A stretch of 64,000 nt of DNA from VRUE01 sp963698085 (GCA_963698085.1 OY969122.1:2170001-2234000), one strand, 5' to 3'. Positions 33,044 to 42,824 are shown, counted from the stretch's first letter. Numbers and translations are program-made. The notes: generated by a model not told the origin, from the sequence alone.

Positions 33044-34461
33044 GCCTCGCCGAGCGCCTCGCCGCCTCGCCGCCTGTCGGCATCGCTCGGCGGGCACTGC
33101 AGGGGGGCACCGCGGTCTGGATCGCTGGGGGGGCGGTGCGCGACGCGACGCTGGGCCGCGAGGTCACCGACGTCGACCTCGCGGTCGCCGGCGACCCGGA
33201 GCAGGCGGCGAAGGCGGTCGCTCGCGAGGGCGACGGGCACGCCTTCGAGCTCTCAGCCGAGTTTGCGACCTGGCGAGCGGTCGCCCGCGATCGCAGCTGG
33301 CAGGTCGATGCGACCGCCCTACGGGGGGAGACGATCGAGGCCGATTTGGCCGCTCGCGATTTCACCCTGGGCGCTGTCGCCGTTCCGCTTGTCGGCGGCG
33401 AGCCGATCGACCCCTTCGGCGGCATCGGCGACCTGGAGCAAGGGTTGCTCCGGGTCGTCAGCGAGGACAGCTTCCGAGCCGATCCGCTGCGCCTGCTGCG
33501 GGCGGCTCGACTTGCCGCTGACCTTGGTCTGCAGATCGATCCCACCACCGCCACGCGCGCCAGGTCGGAGGCGAAGCTTGCCGCCAAGCCTGCCGGCGAG
33601 CGGCAGCTCGCCGAGCTGCGCAGGTTGATCGGCGGCCCCGAGCCCCTGCGCGGCGTCGCCCTGCTCGACGAGCTCGGCCTCACCGCCGCCGTCCTGCCGG
33701 AGCTGGAGGCGCTGCGTGGGGTCGAGCAGGGCCCAAACCACCACCTCGACGTGTTCGGTCACACCCTGGCAGTGCTGGAACGCACGCTCGAGGTCGAGTC
33801 CGACCTAGAGCGCTACGCGGGCGAGCGCGCCGCCGAGACGCGCGCCCTGCTCGACGAGCCGCTCGCCGACGAGATGAGCCGCGGCACGGCGCTGCGCTTC
33901 GGAGCGCTCCTGCACGACATCGGTAAGCCGGCGACGCGGGGGGAGCGGGACGGCTACGTGACCTTCATCGGGCACGACAGCGAGGGCGCGGAGATCGTCA
34001 CCGGGATCTGCCGGCGCCTGCGCGCCAGCGCGCGGCTGTCGCGACACCTGAGCGCGCTGACGCAGCACCATCTGCGCCTCGGCTTCCTCGTCCACGAGGT
34101 GCCTCTGCCGCCGCGGCGAGTCCACGAGTACCTGCGGGCGACCGAGCCGGTTGCCGCCGACGTCACCCTGCTCACGGTCGCCGACCGCCTCTCTGCCCGC
34201 GGCAGCGGTCCATTTGCCACCGAGGAGGCGATCGGCGCTCATCTCGACCTTGCCCGACAGATGCTGGCCGCGGCGCTCGACTGGAACCGTGACGGCCCGC
34301 CCGAGCCACTCGTGCGCGGCGACGAGCTCGCCGCCGAGCTCGGGATCGCGCCGGGGCCCGAGCTCGGAGACCTGCTGGCCGAGCTCGAGGCGGCCCAGTA
34401 CGCGGGCGAGGTGGGCTCGCGGCAAGAAGCGATCGAGCGCGCCCGCCGGTTGCGCGGCTGA
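33040..34461 (+). CDS. tRNA nucleotidyltransferase/poly(A) polymerase family with HD domain
   Basis: CCA-adding-type enzyme. The nucleotidyltransferase head has WIAGGAVRDATLGREVTDVDLAV (GGxxR, DxD). The neck contains RDFTLGAVAVPL, DPFGGIGDLEQGLLRVV and DPLRLLRAARLAADL. The C-terminal HD phosphohydrolase domain reads FGALLHDIGKPATR and FIGHDSEGAE. 473 aa from TTG 33040 overlapping the alr stop. Function may be CCA addition or repair; the HD part suggests 2',3'-cyclic phosphodiesterase or phosphatase activity. Confidence 0.9.
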   Translation: MSLAERLAASPPVGIARRALQGGTAVWIAGGAVRDATLGREVTDVDLAVAGDPEQAAKAVAREGDGHAFELSAEFATWRAVARDRSWQVDATALRGETIEADLAARDFTLGAVAVPLVGGEPIDPFGGIGDLEQGLLRVVSEDSFRADPLRLLRAARLAADLGLQIDPTTATRARSEAKLAAKPAGERQLAELRRLIGGPEPLRGVALLDELGLTAAVLPELEALRGVEQGPNHHLDVFGHTLAVLERTLEVESDLERYAGERAAETRALLDEPLADEMSRGTALRFGALLHDIGKPATRGERDGYVTFIGHDSEGAEIVTGICRRLRASARLSRHLSALTQHHLRLGFLVHEVPLPPRRVHEYLRATEPVAADVTLLTVADRLSARGSGPFATEEAIGAHLDLARQMLAAALDWNRDGPPEPLVRGDELAAELGIAPGPELGDLLAELEAAQYAGEVGSRQEAIERARRLRG

Positions 34462-34481
34462 CCAGGTACGCTGCTCGCCGC

Positions 34482-34700
34482 ATGGGCAAAGAGGAGAAGA
34501 TCGAGATGGAGGGCGAGATCACCGAGGCCCTCCCGAACACGATGTTCCGGGTCAAACTCGACAATGACCACGAGGTCCTCGGCCACATCTCGGGCAAGAT
34601 GCGCCGCCATTACATCCGCATCCTCCCCGGCGACCGGGTAAAGATCGAGCTCTCGCCCTACGACCTAGACCGCGGTCGAATCACCTACCGCTACAAATAG
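34482..34700 (+). CDS. infA: Translation initiation factor IF-1
   Basis: Single S1/OB-fold of 72 aa: KEEKIEMEGEITEALPNTMF, RVKLDNDHEVLGHISGKMRR, IRILPGDRVKIELSPYDL and GRITYRYK. It is full length. TACGCT lies 9 nt upstream and there is no Shine-Dalgarno. Its location away from the ribosomal-protein operon is unusual. Its last codons and stop (AAATAG) are the first bases of a family F repeat. Confidence 0.96.
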   Translation: MGKEEKIEMEGEITEALPNTMFRVKLDNDHEVLGHISGKMRRHYIRILPGDRVKIELSPYDLDRGRITYRYK

Positions 34701-34797
34701 CCGCCTGGCGGCGTCCTCAGTCGACTCGGTTCGGGTCACGCACTAGAAGTGCGCTCCCCTCACCTCGCTCCCTGCGTCCTTGCCAGACGGCTATTTC
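34696..34797. repeat. Family F element, copy 2 (infA and glycosidase 3' ends)
   Basis: Outer arms AAATAGCCGCCTGGC (34696-34710) and GCCAGACGGCTATTT (34783-34797), inner GCACTAGAAGTGC hairpin and CTCCCTGCGTCCTTG as in copy 1. Each arm contains the TAG stop codon of one of the two convergent genes. It may double as a bidirectional terminator. Confidence 0.88.
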
Positions 34798-35999
34798 GGG
34801 TCTGCAAACTCGGCGATCAACGCCGACCAGGCGAAGTCCTTCGCGCCCAGCCCTTTTCCCGTGCGCGGGTCGTAGTACTCCCGTAGCCCTTCACGCTCTA
34901 CTGCGCCGATCAGGCCGGTGGCCATCCGTTCCGCCTCCTGGTGGTAGCCGAGGCGGCGGAGGCCGAGCCAGAGCAGCCAGGCGGCGTTGATCCAGGTCGG
35001 GCCGCGCCAGTAGCGGCGGATCGGGCCGCGGCCGCCGCCGGGCTCATAGCTCGGCTCGCAGGCGGCGACGGAGGGCGGCGCGACCGGCGTCAGGAACTCG
35101 CGCTCGGAGAGCAGGTGCTCCTCGACCAGACGACGGCCGATCGCCTCGGGCAGGTCGGGCAAGGCAAGCGGCGCGAGCGCCGCCCAGGTCACCACGCCAG
35201 GCCGGGCGCCGCCCGGCTGCGCCTCGTCGAGGAAGAGCCCGCGGCGCTCGTCCCAGAGCCGCTCCACCATCGCCGCGGTGATCGACGGGCGGCCGAGTGC
35301 CAGCAGCGAGAGCGACCAGAGCGTGTTGACGACCGTCTCGCAGAGGACGGGACCGCCGCGGTCGCGGATGCGGCGCGCGTCGAAGCCGAGCTTCCTGTTG
35401 CGCCGCACCAGGCAGGGGAAGCCGATCCGCCCGGTTGCCCGCCGTCCCCAGACCGGGTCGAACTTTGGCGAGGCGTCGAGTCCCGACTCGTCTGGCTGCA
35501 CGATCCAGAGGAGACCGTCGCCGTCGAGGTCGCGGTGCCGGCTCAACCAGTCCGCCTGCGCGACGATCCCCGGCTGGTTCGCAGGGTCGCCGACGGCGAT
35601 GCGCCAGGCCCAGGCGAGTAGCGGCGGCTGGATCGTCCCGGTCTGAAAGGCGTGGCGCGAGGCGACGTTGTAGAAGGGGAGGCGGCTCAACGAGACCGGC
35701 CGGTCCCAGAAGATCGTGTGGCCGATGAAGCCGTCCTCCTGCTGGGCGGCGAGCAGGCTCCGCAGCTCGCCGCGCGCGCGCTCGGGCTCAAAGCGCCGCC
35801 AGACGATCGCCGCGAAGCACGAGTCCCAATACCACTGCCAGGGATAGCGAGTTGGGCTCGGCCGCGTATAGGCGAAGCGAACACCACCCCGCTCGCCCTC
35901 GATCCAGCCCCGCCGCAGCACACCCTCCGCGATCTCCTCGGCCGATGGGCCTAAAAGGGGAGCCGGAGTCCTCTTTTCGGCCCGTCGGCGGCGGGTCAC
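34791..35999 (-). CDS. GH63/MGH1-type glycoside hydrolase
   Basis: An (alpha/alpha)6-barrel glycosidase of about 402 aa, resembling mannosylglycerate hydrolase-type GH63 proteins. Family-like blocks: YPWQWYWDSCFAAIVWRRF, the central PKFDPVWG, NTLWSLSLLAL, and YWRGPTWINAAWLLWLGLRRLGY, ending with EYYDPRTGKGLGAKDFAWSALI. Asp and Glu residues in these blocks are the likely acid/base pair. Substrate could be mannosyl- or glucosylglycerate or a related alpha-glycoside. GTG at 35999 overlaps the exporter stop (GTGA). Residues about 4-20 come from a family C palindrome. Confidence 0.8.
   Translation of the reverse strand: MTRRRRAEKRTPAPLLGPSAEEIAEGVLRRGWIEGERGGVRFAYTRPSPTRYPWQWYWDSCFAAIVWRRFEPERARGELRSLLAAQQEDGFIGHTIFWDRPVSLSRLPFYNVASRHAFQTGTIQPPLLAWAWRIAVGDPANQPGIVAQADWLSRHRDLDGDGLLWIVQPDESGLDASPKFDPVWGRRATGRIGFPCLVRRNRKLGFDARRIRDRGGPVLCETVVNTLWSLSLLALGRPSITAAMVERLWDERRGLFLDEAQPGGARPGVVTWAALAPLALPDLPEAIGRRLVEEHLLSEREFLTPVAPPSVAACEPSYEPGGGRGPIRRYWRGPTWINAAWLLWLGLRRLGYHQEAERMATGLIGAVEREGLREYYDPRTGKGLGAKDFAWSALIAEFADPK
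35941..35989. repeat. Family C palindromic element, copy 2 (glycosidase N-terminus)
   Basis: Arms GCCGATGGGCCTAAAAG and CTTTTCGGCCCGTCGGC (two mismatches) around AGCCGGAGTC. It is translated on the minus strand as residues 4-20 of the glycosidase (RRRAEKRTPAPLLGPSA). Related to 19851-19899. Confidence 0.85.
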
Positions 36000-36787
36000 G
36001 CGCCGGTGCGGCGCATCTCGCGCAGCGCCAGGGCGCCTAGGACGGCGAGCAGGCCGGCGAGGGCGAGTAGCCCCGGCCAGGTATCGGCCCAGGTGACGCC
36101 GCCGACGAACCCCTGCCGCGCCGCTTCGACCACCTCGGTTACCGGGTTGATTTCGGCGACGTCGGCCAACCAGGGCTGCAGCAGGGCCAGTGGCGCGTAG
36201 GCGGTGGTGAGCAGAATCGCCGCCATCGTCCCGGCCTGCATCAGCGGCGCCGCCGACTGGCTCTTGAAGCGCAGCGCCAGCACCGATCCCCAGCAGGCGG
36301 CGACCGCGGCCATCGCGATGACCATCAGATAGGTGACGAGCAGGCCGTCGACTCCGGGCCAGCCGGCGCCGAGCGGCAGCGCGATCGCCAGCACGAAGGT
36401 GGCCGGGATCAGCGCCCGGGTGCTGGCCCCGAGAACGGTGCCGGCGAGCAGCACCCAGCGCGGCGCGGGGGAGACAAGCAGGCGATCGAGCCAGCCTTGC
36501 TCGATGTCGCGGGCGAGGTTGACTCCCGCCGCCGCGCCGGTGAAGCCTGCACCTTGCAGCATGCTGATCGGGACGATGAAGCTCTCATACGTGCTGGCTT
36601 CGAAGCCACGCAGCTGAATCAGGGCGCCGAAGACGCCGTTGAGGCCGAGGAAGAAGATCGTCGGCGCCAGCACACCTGGGATTGCCGCCCCCGGGACGCG
36701 CAGCAGCTCGTTCCGCGCCCGCGACATCAGCGCTGCGATCGTCACCAGGTTGGCGCGCCAGGCCGGGATCGCGATCGTGCCGTCCAT
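35996..36787 (-). CDS. ABC-2 type permease (second)
   Basis: A 263-aa membrane protein with about six helices, of the DrrB/ABC-2 class. It has FEASTYESFIVPISMLQGAG, the conserved cytoplasmic motif DIEQGWLDRLLVSPAPR and INPVTEVVEAARQGF before the last helix. Its ATG overlaps the stop of the preceding permease by 1 nt (TGATG). It probably pairs with that permease as a heterodimer driven by the ATPase at 37628. Confidence 0.9.
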   Translation of the reverse strand: MDGTIAIPAWRANLVTIAALMSRARNELLRVPGAAIPGVLAPTIFFLGLNGVFGALIQLRGFEASTYESFIVPISMLQGAGFTGAAAGVNLARDIEQGWLDRLLVSPAPRWVLLAGTVLGASTRALIPATFVLAIALPLGAGWPGVDGLLVTYLMVIAMAAVAACWGSVLALRFKSQSAAPLMQAGTMAAILLTTAYAPLALLQPWLADVAEINPVTEVVEAARQGFVGGVTWADTWPGLLALAGLLAVLGALALREMRRTGA

Positions 36788-37620
36788 CAGCCCACCCGCA
36801 GGCGGTGGCGCAGCGCGCGAGCGCTGAGGATGAGGCCGAGGACGACGATGCCGGCGATCGCGAACAGGGCGTTCGCCGTCTCGGAGGCGTCGATGCCGGA
36901 GATGATCGGCTCGCGGACGCCTTCGACGATGATGCTGAAGGGGTTGTATTCGGCGATCGTCTTGGCCGGCTCGATCATCAGCTCGACCGGAAAGAAGGCA
37001 GAGGAGATGAAGAGGACGACGAGGACAAGCGGGAAGAGCCCCTGGACGATGCTGGCGCTGCCGGTGCGCAGGGCGATCGCCGCGCCGATCCCGCCGACCG
37101 CCATCGCGGTAGCGGTGACCAGAGCGATCGAGAGCAGCGCGCCCGGCACGCCAGCCTCGATCTCGGCACCGAAGATGAGCCCGATCGCGAAGAACCAGAG
37201 CGCCGAGAGCAGCCCCAGAGCTGCGGTTCCGGCGAGGCGACCGAGCACGATCGTGTAGCGGGAGATCGGCGCCGCGAAGAGGCGGTCGGTGAAGCCCATC
37301 TCGATGTCCACCGCGAGCGCGATCCCGCCGCTGTTGCCGGCCAGCATCAGCGACTGCATCATCGCCCCGGCGAGCATGAACTGGAGAAAGCTCTGCACCG
37401 GCGGGAAGCCGGGCAGATTGACCGCGCCGCCGGCGCCGCCGGTCTGGATCGCCAGCAGCAGGGTGGGGAAGATGATGATCGGTGCCATCAGCTGCGGCCG
37501 GCGGAAGGTCTGCCGGATCGAGCGCATGCCGAGCGCCCGTATCACGCGCAGATTGGTCACGACCCTCGAGGTCATCACCTGCCCGACCGGTTCCGACCGC
37601 GGGAGCGGAGGCCGATCCAT
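36787..37620 (-). CDS. ABC-2 type permease (first)
   Basis: 277 aa from ATG 37620 (MDRPPLPRSEPVG). Six helices with IEMGFTDRLFAAPISRYTI and YNPFSIIVEGVREPII, corresponding to the motifs in its partner. An upstream in-frame start at 37764 would run into the ATPase gene and is rejected. It forms an exporter unit with the adjacent ATPase and second permease; DrrAB-like drug or lipid efflux is the usual role. Confidence 0.9.
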   Translation of the reverse strand: MDRPPLPRSEPVGQVMTSRVVTNLRVIRALGMRSIRQTFRRPQLMAPIIIFPTLLLAIQTGGAGGAVNLPGFPPVQSFLQFMLAGAMMQSLMLAGNSGGIALAVDIEMGFTDRLFAAPISRYTIVLGRLAGTAALGLLSALWFFAIGLIFGAEIEAGVPGALLSIALVTATAMAVGGIGAAIALRTGSASIVQGLFPLVLVVLFISSAFFPVELMIEPAKTIAEYNPFSIIVEGVREPIISGIDASETANALFAIAGIVVLGLILSARALRHRLRVG

Positions 37621-37627
37621 ATCTGAT

Positions 37628-38590
<963 letters not shown>

Positions 38591-38591
38591 G

Positions 38592-39965
38592 TCAGGCTCC
38601 CGTCGGCTCGGCCTCTGCCAACGGCGGCAGCGACTCGACCCAGCGGCGCCCGTTGGCGCGCTCCAGCGCCTCGGCGGCATCGAGCAGCAGCTCGTCCCCG
38701 CCCCAGGCTGCCTGCAGCTGCAATGCGATCGGCATCCCCTCGCTGCTCAGCCCCACCGGCATGCTGATCGAAGGGATGCCGGTCAGGTTGGCGAGGGCCG
38801 CGCCGCGGACGTTTGCCTGGTCGGCGGTGTGCGTGCCGGACGGCAGCTCGACCATCGGCATCTCGAGCGGCGGAGCGGGGGCCGGGACGGTGGGCCAGGC
38901 GATCACGTCGACCTCGTCGAAGAGCACCGCGAGGCGCCGTCGCATCAGCGTTCGCAGCCGCTGCGACTGGACGGTTGCCGCCGCCGGCAGCATCATCCGG
39001 TACTTGAGCGTGCCGCGTGCGATCGGGCTCAGTTCGGGGTCGAGGTGGTTGAGCTGCTGTGGCGCCACGCCGCCCATGCTCTCCGAGTTGATGATCAGGA
39101 TCGCGGCGAGCGTGGCGGCGGCGAGGTCGGGCAGCGAGATCTCGCGGATTTCGCCGCCGGTCTCGGCCCGCAGTGTCTCGATCGCCTCCTCGCAAGCCGC
39201 TCCGACCTCGGGCGTGACGTCTTCGGAGACGGTGTCGCGGACGACGCCGATGCGCAGGCCGGCGGCATCGCCGCTCGCGAGCTGCTCGCCGTATAGCACC
39301 GAGCCGAGCAGGCGGCAGTCGCCGGCATCTGCGCAGAGCGGTCCCGAGACGATCAGGGTGGTGGTCGCCGCCATGTGGTGGCCCTCCATCGCCGAGCGGC
39401 CGAAGGTCGGCTTGAGGCCGGTCAAGCCGCAATAGGCGGCGGGGAAGCGCACCGAGCCGAGCCCGTCGGCGCCGACGGCGCCGGCAACCAGCCGGCCGGC
39501 GACCGAGGCGGCCGGCCCGCTCGAGGAGCCACCCGGGCAGCGCTCGGTGTGCCAGGGATTGCGGGCAGGGCCGTAGACGGAGACGTTGCCAGTGCTGCCG
39601 GCGCCGAGCTCGTGCATGTTGCCGACGCCGACGATCACGGCACCCGCGTTGCGCAGGGCAAGGTAGGGCGCGGACTCGCCCGGGGCGGTCGGCGCGAGCA
39701 GCTCGGCGGCGCCGAAGCGCTGAGCGCGCCAGGGCAGCGGCCACTCGTCCTTGATCACGACCGGCACGCCCCGCAGCGGCCCGTCGGCAGCGGCGGCGAG
39801 CATCTCGCGCGAGTGCTCGGGGAAGGTCTCGACGACGGCGTTCAGCGCAGGATTGCGCTGCTCGATCCGGGCGAGGGCGGCGTCGAGCAGCTCGTCCGGG
39901 TCGACCTCGCCGGCGGCGATCGCGGCGGCCTGCGCGCGCAGGCCGAGATCGAGCGCCGCGCTCAC
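38592..39965 (-). CDS. Amidase signature family enzyme
   Basis: 457-aa Ser-Ser-Lys hydrolase. Catalytic Lys in GVPVVIKDEWPL, the Gly/Ser-rich GGSSSGPAASVAGRLV with the cis-Ser, and the nucleophile region LGSVRFPAAYCGLTGLKPT are present. It resembles GatA but there is no gatB or gatC nearby, so a catabolic amidase on aryl- or alkyl-amides is more likely. Its GTG overlaps the stop of a 65-aa gene upstream (GTGA), and its stop is 1 nt from the exporter ATPase start. Confidence 0.88.
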   Translation of the reverse strand: MSAALDLGLRAQAAAIAAGEVDPDELLDAALARIEQRNPALNAVVETFPEHSREMLAAAADGPLRGVPVVIKDEWPLPWRAQRFGAAELLAPTAPGESAPYLALRNAGAVIVGVGNMHELGAGSTGNVSVYGPARNPWHTERCPGGSSSGPAASVAGRLVAGAVGADGLGSVRFPAAYCGLTGLKPTFGRSAMEGHHMAATTTLIVSGPLCADAGDCRLLGSVLYGEQLASGDAAGLRIGVVRDTVSEDVTPEVGAACEEAIETLRAETGGEIREISLPDLAAATLAAILIINSESMGGVAPQQLNHLDPELSPIARGTLKYRMMLPAAATVQSQRLRTLMRRRLAVLFDEVDVIAWPTVPAPAPPLEMPMVELPSGTHTADQANVRGAALANLTGIPSISMPVGLSSEGMPIALQLQAAWGGDELLLDAAEALERANGRRWVESLPPLAEAEPTGA

Positions 39966-40159
39966 TCTGGCGCCCTCGAGAGGTCCGGGCAGCGCTCCGG
40001 CTCGAGCCCCTCGGTGTCGAGGGCGAGCAGCTCGAGGAGCGGCGGCCAGAGCAGGCCGTGGACGGCGGCCATCACCGCCAGGTCGGTCTCGTCGGCCTCG
40101 ATTCCGAGCGAGGCGAGGCCGGCCGGGATGAACTCGTCTGCTGGCGCCGTAGCCTCCAT
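39962..40159 (-). CDS. Small acidic protein upstream of the amidase
   Basis: 65 aa, soluble, starting MEATAPADEFIPAGLASLGI and including ETDLAVMAAVHGLLWPPLLELL. The 4-nt overlap with the amidase suggests a coupled pair, as seen for small AtzG-like subunits beside amidases. The sequence does not clearly match that family. No further function is supported. Confidence 0.6.
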   Translation of the reverse strand: MEATAPADEFIPAGLASLGIEADETDLAVMAAVHGLLWPPLLELLALDTEGLEPERCPDLSRAPE

Positions 40160-40287
40160 TACGGCGGCAACCCTACCGGGGAGGGATCGTGCAGCCTGCG
40201 CGGAGGACCCCGTCAGGCGGCGGCGAACGACAGAATCCGGTGCCGCAACCCTGGCTGGAGGCCCGGGTTGTCGCTTGGAGACCTTTG

Positions 40288-41049
40288 GTGAGAGCAGCGG
40301 AAAGACGAATCGACGGGAGCCGCGCCGCGGTCGCGCTGGGCTTCGCCTGCGTACTGGCGGCGCTCATCGCCGCCGCCTGGCCCGGTGCGGCCGACTCCGC
40401 ACCGGCGCGCGTGATTGTGCTCGGCAAGACCGACTCGACGCCGCCGCCGTCGTGCCCGGGCAAAATCGTCAACAACGTCGAGGTCGTGCCCTGCCGGGTC
40501 GAGGGCCATGTGACCGGCTTCCAGGCGATCGCGGGTGGCATTCCACGCCCCTACGAGGCGCCCTTCGACGGCAAAATCGTCGCCTGGTCGATCACCCTCG
40601 CGCGTCCGTCCCGCAAAGACAGCGAGAAAATGACCGACGAGGTTGGCTTCTTCAACGAATTCCTCGGCAAACCGTCGCAGGCGCGGATCGGCGTCCTGCG
40701 GCCGGTCGAGGGCTCGAAACCGCCGCAGTTCAAACTGGTCCGCCAGAGCCCGCTGCAGGTGCTCAACCCCTACTTCGGCAGCACTGCCATCTTCGCCCTC
40801 GAGCACCCGCTCACCGTCCTCCAGGGCCAGGTCGTCGCGCTGACCATCCCGACCTGGGCGCCGATGTTCGCCTTCAACGTTGCCGAAGACAACACCTGGC
40901 GCGGCAGCCGCCTGCCCGACCAATGCTCCTCCAAGGAAGACATCCAGAACGGCAATCCCCAGCAGGGTGTCGGCAAAGTCAAGACCTACGGCTGCTACTA
41001 CAGCAATGCCCGACTTCTGTACACGGCGACCGTCGTCAAATCGCCGTAA
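40288..41049 (+). CDS. Exported hypothetical protein
   Basis: 253 aa from GTG 40288, preceded by GGAGACC; an upstream GTG at 40189 would add 33 residues lacking export features. An N-terminal helix AVALGFACVLAALIAAAWPG serves as signal or anchor. The mature part is beta-rich, with four Cys (CPGKIVNNVEVVPC, then CSSKED and YGCYYSNARLLYTATVV). No catalytic motif is seen. Its stop directly abuts the convergent zinc-ribbon gene. Family unknown to me. Confidence 0.65.
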   Translation: MRAAERRIDGSRAAVALGFACVLAALIAAAWPGAADSAPARVIVLGKTDSTPPPSCPGKIVNNVEVVPCRVEGHVTGFQAIAGGIPRPYEAPFDGKIVAWSITLARPSRKDSEKMTDEVGFFNEFLGKPSQARIGVLRPVEGSKPPQFKLVRQSPLQVLNPYFGSTAIFALEHPLTVLQGQVVALTIPTWAPMFAFNVAEDNTWRGSRLPDQCSSKEDIQNGNPQQGVGKVKTYGCYYSNARLLYTATVVKSP

Positions 41050-41325
41050 TCAGAGCGCCGTCTGGCGCAGGCCGCAGTGGGGGCAATCGCTCACGTCCAA
41101 GCCGATCAGCTGGTCGCAGCGGCGGCAGGCGCGCAGGTTCTCCGGCGCGCGGGGGAGGGCGGAGGCGGAGGGGGCGAGCGGCAACACCATCGCCACTGGC
41201 ACCATCTCCTCGTTGGTCTCGCGATCGACGTAGACCGCGCCCGGTTCGGCATAGGTCAAGGCCTCACGACCAGAGGCCGGCGCGCGCATGCGGTAGAGCT
41301 GCTTCGAGTTCACGGCCGGGAACAC
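41050..41325 (-). CDS. Small zinc-ribbon protein
   Basis: 91 aa. The C-terminus has a four-Cys zinc ribbon, CRRCDQLIGLDVSDCPHC, and the N-terminal half (ALTYAEPGAVYVDRETNEEM) is short and soluble. ATG 41325 or the internal ATG giving MRAPASGREAL are both possible starts. It faces the glycosyltransferase gene head to head with a 20-nt gap. Function unknown; such ribbons often bind nucleic acid or act in protein contacts. Confidence 0.6.
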   Translation of the reverse strand: MFPAVNSKQLYRMRAPASGREALTYAEPGAVYVDRETNEEMVPVAMVLPLAPSASALPRAPENLRACRRCDQLIGLDVSDCPHCGLRQTAL

Positions 41326-41345
41326 TAATAGCTTCCCCGGAATCC

Positions 41346-42809
41346 ATGCGCGTTCTTCTGTTCCACGGCTACATGCTGCGCGGCACCGGCAGCAACATCT
41401 ACACCGCCAACCTCGCCCGCGCCCTCGCCGGTCTGGGCCATGAGGTCCACCTCCTCTGCCAGGACCGCCAGGTCGAGATCGAGGGGGTCGAGATCCACAA
41501 CCCCGACATCCACGGCCTGCTCCCGGTCTACGTAAAAGACCCCTACGAGGGTTTCGAGGTCAAGACGTTCTCAGAGCTGACTGACGAAGAGCTCGACCGC
41601 TACATCGAGGCCAACGTCGCCGCAGTGCGCGCAGTCGCTGACGAAACGGGCGGCTTCGATGCGGCATTGGGTGGCCATCTCGTCATGGGCCCGTTAATTC
41701 TGGCTCGAGCGGACATTGGCTCATTCGCGGCGAAGATCCACGGCTCAGCCCTGGAGTACACGGTCAAACCAGATCGCCGGTTCCTCCCGTACGCGGAAGA
41801 GGGCATGCGCGCTGCGTCCGGCGTTCTCGTGGGCTCGCGACACACGGCTGAGTCGCTCTGGGCGGCGCTGCCGAACGTCGAGGGGCTCGAGGAGAAGACG
41901 CGCTTGGGGCCGCCTGGTGTCGATACGGAGGCCTTTCGGCCGCGGGTCCTGTCACGGGGTGGGGCACCCGGCGGGGCGCTGGGTTTTTCGCCAGCTGACG
42001 ACGCGTCTCTCGATGGCAGGCGGGGCGAAAAAGAGGACGCCGCGTCCCGCCGGGTACCCCACCCCGCGCCACCCGCGGAGGAAGGCCGAGTTGTCTTCGT
42101 CGGCAAGCTGATCGTCTCTAAGGGAGTCGACCTGTTGATAGCCGCGTGGCCATTGGTCAGGGTGGCGCATCCGGACGCCAAGCTGGAAATCGCCGGCTAC
42201 GGTGAGTACGAGCAGGGGTTGCGCCGTTTGCTGGCAGCGCAAGATCGTGGTGACCTGGGCGACGCGCGGGAGATCGCGAGGCTGGGGTGGGGGCTGGAGG
42301 GTGGGGAGGAGGCACCGCTGTCAATCCTCAGTGCCTTTCTTGCCGACCCCCCCAGCGGCTATGCCGAGGCCGCCAGGGGTATGGCCGGTTCGGTCGAGTT
42401 CATCGGCCGCCTTGAGCACGATGAGGTTGCCGAGCTGCTGCCTGGGGCGGAGGCGTTGGTCATGCCCAGCACCTTCCCGGAGGCGTTCGGGATGGTGGCT
42501 GCCGAGGCGGCCGCCTGCGGTGTGCTGCCGGTGTCCGCGGGGCATTCCGGGATGCTGGAGGTGTCCCGCCAGCTGGCTGCCACGCTGCCGTCCGCCGCCG
42601 CTGATCTGGTCTCGTTTCCGGTCGAGGAGGGGGCTGTGGAGGCTATTGCCGCGCGGCTGAACGGCTGGTTGGAGCTGCCCGAGGCGGAGCGAGTCGAGGC
42701 CCGCGATGCGCTGGTCGATACGGCGCGGCGGCTCTGGAGCTGGGAGGGCGTGGCCCGCGGCGTGATCGCAGCTTCGCGGGGCGACCTTGACCGTCTGCCG
42801 CTTGCATAG
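41346..42809 (+). CDS. Glycosyltransferase family 4 with in-frame repeat insertion
   Basis: GT-B glycosyltransferase, 487 aa. N-terminal domain MRVLLFHGYMLRGTGSNIYT, FAAKIHGSALEYTV, SRHTAESLW, then the inter-domain GPPGVDTEAFRPR. The donor domain resumes at VVFVGKLIVSKGVDLLIAAW and has FPEAFGMVAAEAAACG (EX7E). Between these, about 45 extra residues (VLSRGGAPGG to VPHPAPPAEE) come from a family E repeat. A second long Gly/Glu-rich segment (GWGLEGGEEAPL) sits before the EX7E motif. The stop TAG forms part of the likely -10 box of ctaC. Confidence 0.85.
   Translation: MRVLLFHGYMLRGTGSNIYTANLARALAGLGHEVHLLCQDRQVEIEGVEIHNPDIHGLLPVYVKDPYEGFEVKTFSELTDEELDRYIEANVAAVRAVADETGGFDAALGGHLVMGPLILARADIGSFAAKIHGSALEYTVKPDRRFLPYAEEGMRAASGVLVGSRHTAESLWAALPNVEGLEEKTRLGPPGVDTEAFRPRVLSRGGAPGGALGFSPADDASLDGRRGEKEDAASRRVPHPAPPAEEGRVVFVGKLIVSKGVDLLIAAWPLVRVAHPDAKLEIAGYGEYEQGLRRLLAAQDRGDLGDAREIARLGWGLEGGEEAPLSILSAFLADPPSGYAEAARGMAGSVEFIGRLEHDEVAELLPGAEALVMPSTFPEAFGMVAAEAAACGVLPVSAGHSGMLEVSRQLAATLPSAAADLVSFPVEEGAVEAIAARLNGWLELPEAERVEARDALVDTARRLWSWEGVARGVIAASRGDLDRLPLA
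41942..42077 (+). repeat. Family E element, copy 4 (inside glycosyltransferase)
   Basis: Longest copy. Starts GCGGGTCCTGTCACGG and ends CGCGCCACCCGCGG. It contains a large hairpin: GGTGGGGCACCCGGCGGG against CCCGCCGGGTACCCCACC, with GGGTTTTTCGCC/GGCGGGGCGAAAAAG inside. It is translated in a different frame (PRVLSRGG) from copies 1 and 3 (AGPVA), and remains stop-free. Confidence 0.85.
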
Positions 42810-42824
42810 AATGCGCCCCCGCCG

